From: Elusimicrobiota bacterium
GTDB taxonomy: Bacteria > Elusimicrobiota > Elusimicrobia > UBA1565
Reading direction: 5' to 3'
Assembly (NCBI GenBank): GCA_016196755.1
Contig: JACPXC010000059.1
Location: forward strand, 124,001-188,000
Length of the DNA stretch: 64,000 nucleotides
The position numbers and the translations under genes were made by a program. A model generated the notes under the pieces. It was given only the letters and a program-made list of their open reading frames with translations, was not told where the DNA came from and searched no databases. Of this stretch, positions 61,193 to 64,000 are shown piece after piece; within the stretch, counting starts at the first letter, position 1; the number at the start of each line of letters is the position of its first letter.

Positions 61193-61220
61193 AGTTTAAC
61201 GGTATCTGTTAAAACGTCAA
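61193..61220 (-). promoter_or_regulatory. Promoter and operator of the higBA remnant
   Basis: On the minus strand TTGACG (61220-61215), 16-nt spacer, TAAACT (61198-61193). An inverted repeat, TTTAAC-7 nt-GTTAAA (61195-61213), fills the spacer and overlaps the -10, the usual place for a HigA operator. Transcription would begin at about the higB ATG. It looks undamaged although the toxin gene is broken. Confidence 0.6.
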
Positions 61221-61301
61221 GGGAATTCCACGCCCTTCCGTTAATACGCTGAACCCCAGGAAAAGGTTCCCTCAGGAGAAGGATAGGAGGACTGAAGACG
61301 C

Positions 61302-61323
61302 GAACTGTCCGCGCGGACAGTTC
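61302..61323. repeat. 22-bp perfect palindrome overlapping the DUF350 stop codon
   Basis: The sequence GAACTGTCCGC followed by its exact reverse complement GCGGACAGTTC gives a 22-bp perfect palindrome. Two bases of the minus-strand stop (61324-61322) lie within it. There is no T run on either side, so a simple intrinsic terminator is unlikely; a protein-binding site or a rho-independent but U-poor hairpin are options. Confidence 0.55.
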
Positions 61324-61867
61324 AGCGCATCATCTGCATGCGTCCGATGTTCGGGCGCGGGAGGATGGCCTTGGAGATCGAGCTGACGCCCTCCCCGACG
61401 AACATCGAGACGATGAGGATGAAGCTCGACAGGATGACGCCGACGGCCACGTTGCCGCGCTCGAGCTCCTTGCCCGGGCGGGTCTCCTTGGTGCGGGTCA
61501 GGCGGCCGAACAGGCGCAGGCTGAAGGACAGCGTGAAGACGACGATGACGAAGGCGAGGACGAGGTTCCCCAGCGCGTAGAGCGCCAGCGGGCCGACCGC
61601 CGAGCCGCCGCCGGCCCCTCCGGCCAGCGTGACGTGGATGGTGTCCGACACCGGCAGGAAGGCCTGGTGCATGATGTTGGCCGAGGAAAGCAGCAGGGCG
61701 GCCACCAGGATGCCGACGCCCATGTTGCCCTTGATGATCTCCTTGTCCTCGTCGAAGTCGGTGTTGGCGCGGATGAGCGCGCGGTAGGTGACGAAGACCA
61801 CCAGCACGGCCATGATGACCGTGATGAGCAGCTCGCAGATGGAGATCGTCACCTTGAGGAGGTCCAT
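61322..61867 (-). CDS. DUF350-family membrane protein
   Basis: 181 residues, about five helices. Two halves repeat: FDEDKEIIKGNMGVGILVAA with LLLSSANIM, and KELERGNVAVGVILSSFILI with VSMFVGEGV, the internal duplication of the DUF350 (UPF0719) family. It is an inner-membrane protein of unknown function, often linked with stress or phage-shock genes in other bacteria. TAGAAT ends 7 nt before the ATG and there is no Shine-Dalgarno. Confidence 0.82.
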   Translation of the reverse strand: MDLLKVTISICELLITVIMAVLVVFVTYRALIRANTDFDEDKEIIKGNMGVGILVAALLLSSANIMHQAFLPVSDTIHVTLAGGAGGGSAVGPLALYALGNLVLAFVIVVFTLSFSLRLFGRLTRTKETRPGKELERGNVAVGVILSSFILIVSMFVGEGVSSISKAILPRPNIGRMQMMR

Positions 61868-61872
61868 GTGGG

Positions 61873-62991
61873 CTATTCTAGCATGGCCTCCAAGAGCACG
61901 GCGACGCCGAGCCCGCCGCCCACACAGACCGCCGTGCCGGCGCGGCGCAGGCCGCGGCGGCGCAGCTCCAGGGCCGCGCCGAGAAGGAGCCGGGCGCCGC
62001 TGGCCGCGAAAGGGTGTCCCAGGGCGACGGCTCCGCCGTTGACGTTGACGCGCCCGAGGTCGAGGTCCAGCTCCTGGGCGTCAAGCAGGAGCTGGGCCGC
62101 GAAGGTCTCGTTGATCTCCCAAAGGTCAACGTCCGAGGCCTTCCAGCTTGCCTTAGCCAGAGCGGCCCGGACCGCGGGCACCGAGGCCACGCCCATCCGG
62201 GCCGGCGCTACCCCGGCATAAGCGCCGGCGACGACGCGGGCCAGGGGCTTGAGGCCGCGGCTCTTGGCCCAGCCCGCCTCGGCCAGATAGACCGCCGCGC
62301 CTCCGTCGGCCAGGGCGTGGGTGTTGCGCGCGGTGACGAGGCCGAAGGGATGGACGGCCTTCGCCGCGGCCAAGTCCGCCGGCGTCAGGTTCTCCGAGGC
62401 GATGTCGTCGGCCGCAACGCCTCCGGCGGCGACGACCTCCTCGGCCAGACGCGCGCGCGCCGCCAAGGCCCGGCGGTGGCTCTCCAGAGCCCAGCGGTCC
62501 TGGTCGGCGCGTGAAATCTCGGCTTCCTTGGCCAGCCCCTCGACGGCGGCGGCGATCGGGGAAGAGCAGGAGACGTCGGTGAACGACGGCGCGAAGATCT
62601 CCTTGGAGACCCGGCTCGGACAGTCCGCCCCGCCGGCGAGGACGGCGGCGGCGTCGCCGGTGGCGATGTCCTGCGCGGCCTCGATGACGGCGCTCAAGCC
62701 CCCGCCGCAGGCGAAGTTCACGGTCAGAGCCGGGACCTTGGGCGGCAGGCCGGCCTTCCAGGCCGCGTAGCGCGCGCCGTAGCAGCCGTGCGGGCCGTCT
62801 TGATAGGCGTTGGCCCAGACCACGCGGTCGGGGACGTGCCCGGCCCGGTCCCAGGCCCCGCGCAGGGCCGCGCCGCCCAGCTCGAAGGGGTCCAAGGCCG
62901 CCAGCGCCCCTCCTCGCGAGCCGTCGCCCTTGCGCCCGCGCGCCCAGGCGCAGAACGGGGTACGGGCGCCGGCCAGGAGGACGGTCTCCAT
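61873..62991 (-). CDS. Thiolase (acetyl-CoA C-acyltransferase)
   Basis: 372 residues from the ATG at 62991, which follows TATAGT by 9 nt; upstream codons are not needed. ETVLLAGARTPFCAWARG is the thiolase start, NFACGGGLSAVIEAAQD carries the nucleophilic Cys, NVNGGAVALGHPFAASGARL the catalytic His in GHP, and TAVCVGGGLGVAVLLE the second Cys. It makes or cleaves beta-ketoacyl-CoA. Family size is about 390, so it is slightly short in the loop domain. No other fatty-acid oxidation or PHB gene is near, so direction is unclear. Confidence 0.93.
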   Translation of the reverse strand: METVLLAGARTPFCAWARGRKGDGSRGGALAALDPFELGGAALRGAWDRAGHVPDRVVWANAYQDGPHGCYGARYAAWKAGLPPKVPALTVNFACGGGLSAVIEAAQDIATGDAAAVLAGGADCPSRVSKEIFAPSFTDVSCSSPIAAAVEGLAKEAEISRADQDRWALESHRRALAARARLAEEVVAAGGVAADDIASENLTPADLAAAKAVHPFGLVTARNTHALADGGAAVYLAEAGWAKSRGLKPLARVVAGAYAGVAPARMGVASVPAVRAALAKASWKASDVDLWEINETFAAQLLLDAQELDLDLGRVNVNGGAVALGHPFAASGARLLLGAALELRRRGLRRAGTAVCVGGGLGVAVLLEAMLE

Positions 62992-63031
62992 GTGCCGGAC
63001 ACTATAGGAAAATTGGTACAGTCGGCCCGTA

Positions 63032-63526
63032 ATGCCGCGCATCGCCGTCTATCCCGGCAGCTTCGACCCCATCACCAACGGGCATATGGACATCGTCCGC
63101 CGGGCCCGGCGCCTCTTCGACAAGGTCATCTTGACCGTGGCGGTCAACAGGTCCAAGAATTCGACCTTCACCCTCAAGGAACGCGTGGCGATGGCCAAGG
63201 CCTGCGTCCGCGGTCTCTCCGGCGTCGAGGTCGACACCTTCGAGGGGCTCCTGGTCGACTACCTCAAGAAACGCGGCTCGCGGGTCATCATCCGCGGCGT
63301 GCGCGCGGTCAGCGACATGGAGTACGAGTTCCAGATGGCCTCGATGAACCGCGCCATCTCGCCCGAGGTGGAGTCGGTCTTCCTGATGCCCGACGAGCGC
63401 TACACCTACCTCTCCTCCTCGATCATCAAGGAGGTGGCCCGCATGGGCGCGCGGGTCGGCGATTACCTTCCCGCGCCGGCCGTCGAGGCCGTGCGCAAGC
63501 GCTTCTCCCGGAGGACCCGTCCATGA
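63032..63526 (+). CDS. coaD: Phosphopantetheine adenylyltransferase
   Basis: 164 residues, normal length. RIAVYPGSFDPITNGHMDIV holds the T/N-G-H nucleotide motif. VNRSKNSTFTLKERVAM, RGVRAVSDMEYEFQMASMNR and TYLSSSIIKEVARMG complete the family pattern. It forms dephospho-CoA from ATP and 4'-phosphopantetheine, the fourth step of CoA synthesis. TACAGT lies 9 nt before the ATG. Divergent from the thiolase (40-nt gap), so two CoA-related genes share one promoter region. Confidence 0.97.
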   Translation: MPRIAVYPGSFDPITNGHMDIVRRARRLFDKVILTVAVNRSKNSTFTLKERVAMAKACVRGLSGVEVDTFEGLLVDYLKKRGSRVIIRGVRAVSDMEYEFQMASMNRAISPEVESVFLMPDERYTYLSSSIIKEVARMGARVGDYLPAPAVEAVRKRFSRRTRP

Positions 63527-63996
63527 CCACCCACGCCAAGAACCGCCGCGGCCGGTTCTTCATCGAGCCCAACTTCCAGCGACGCTTCATGGCCCGCCTG
63601 GCCGGCTGGACCGCGGTCTCGACCCTGATAACGGGCACCGTCGTCTACGCGCTCCTGCTCCAGGCCGACGCGCGCTCCGCCGGGGAGTTCTTCTACGTGG
63701 TCCAAGAGGCCGGCTCGCACCCCGAGATGCTCTCGCATACCGCCATCGTCCTTCCCGCCCTGGCGCTGTCGTTGGCGCTCAACCTCGCGCTGTCGCTCGT
63801 CTTCGCGCTGGTCTACTCCCAACGCCTGGCCGGCCCCATCCACCGCTTCAAGACCGACATCGAGCGGCTCGAGAAGGGCGAGCCGGTCAAGCCGGTCTTC
63901 CACCTGCGCGGCAAGGACGAGTTCCAGGACCTCGGCCACGCCTTCGACGCCCTGCTCAAGCGCCTGGCCGAGAAAGGGTTCCTCAAGCAGCCATGA
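63523..63996 (+). CDS. Small two-helix membrane protein with HAMP-like domain
   Basis: 157 residues, ATG overlapping the coaD stop (ATGA). A basic N-terminus (AKNRRGRFFIEPNFQRRFMA) precedes two transmembrane helices (WTAVSTLITGTVVYALLL and LPALALSLALNLALSLVFAL) separated by a 40-residue periplasmic loop. A cytoplasmic HAMP-like segment follows (QRLAGPIHRFKTDIERLEKG, DEFQDLGHAFDALLKRL). It resembles the sensor half of a chemoreceptor or kinase without an output domain. It ends at 63996; an ATG at 63993 (ATGAGCCG) probably starts another gene that runs off the window. Confidence 0.75.
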   Translation: MTTHAKNRRGRFFIEPNFQRRFMARLAGWTAVSTLITGTVVYALLLQADARSAGEFFYVVQEAGSHPEMLSHTAIVLPALALSLALNLALSLVFALVYSQRLAGPIHRFKTDIERLEKGEPVKPVFHLRGKDEFQDLGHAFDALLKRLAEKGFLKQP

Positions 63997-64000
63997 GCCG

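Overview
The window is about 64 kb of GC-rich DNA from a Gram-negative (diderm) bacterium. It encodes an outer-membrane assembly protein (BamA), an OmpH/Skp-like chaperone, the lipid A enzymes LpxD, LpxC, LpxA, LpxI and LpxB, an MsbA-like exporter and a type IV pilus secretin operon. Gene order, use of LpxI instead of LpxH, and several exported proteins with long Ala/Val/Pro-rich N-terminal regions make me think of Elusimicrobiota. That is recollection of similar genomes, not proof. There is no rRNA, tRNA, CRISPR array, insertion sequence or prophage that I can see. Coding density is very high, and most neighbouring genes on one strand overlap by 4 bases (ATGA or GTGA).

Layout. (1) 1-12753, minus strand: pilMNOPQ, followed without a break by a surface-glycan module (O-antigen-ligase-like protein, two YfhO-like membrane proteins, a flippase-like protein, a methyltransferase, a glycosyltransferase cut by the window edge). 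(2) 12968-19511, plus: a tightly coupled set of HAD phosphatase, nucleotidyltransferase, ATP-grasp-like enzyme, class III aminotransferase, Gfo/Idh oxidoreductase and a CDP-alcohol phosphotransferase of the inositol-phosphodiester type, plus a Cys-rich unknown. It looks like an uncharacterised pathway for an aminated or amino-acylated polyol phosphodiester or phospholipid headgroup. (3) 19524-25774: accessory genes, including a SprT-like protease, DUF1684, DUF2330, a zinc-ribbon protein, a GyrI-like protein, an MNT-HEPN toxin-antitoxin pair behind four GTATAC sites spaced exactly 10 bp, and a GNAT acetyltransferase. (4) 25844-41048, plus: one long envelope operon, bamA-ompH-lpxD-lpxC-fabZ-lpxA-lpxI-Gfo/Idh-lpxB-msbA, continuing into a ZIP transporter, a (p)ppGpp synthetase/hydrolase, a cyclic-nucleotide-binding protein and a nuclease-fold protein.

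(5) 41055-46529, minus: two paralogous polytopic membrane proteins, rpmB (L28) and a PAS/histidine kinase/response regulator set. (6) 46689-54348: a nicotianamine-synthase-like protein, a secreted unknown, DUF445, a tetrapyrrole-methylase-fold protein, recG, an unusual MFS-type transporter and a 53-residue membrane protein. (7) 54366-60654: a secreted unknown, then metH preceded by a structured leader with an intrinsic terminator touching the start codon, then a secreted HEAT-repeat protein. (8) 60772-63996: an orphan HigA antitoxin with a decayed HigB and an intact-looking operator/promoter, a DUF350 protein, a thiolase, coaD and a HAMP membrane protein.

Two signals stand out across the window. 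Many genes that begin a transcription unit carry a TANNNT -10-like hexamer only 6-10 nt before the start codon and no Shine-Dalgarno, which suggests widespread leaderless transcription. Two leaders, those of pilM and metH, carry terminator hairpins before the first gene, suggesting transcriptional attenuation.
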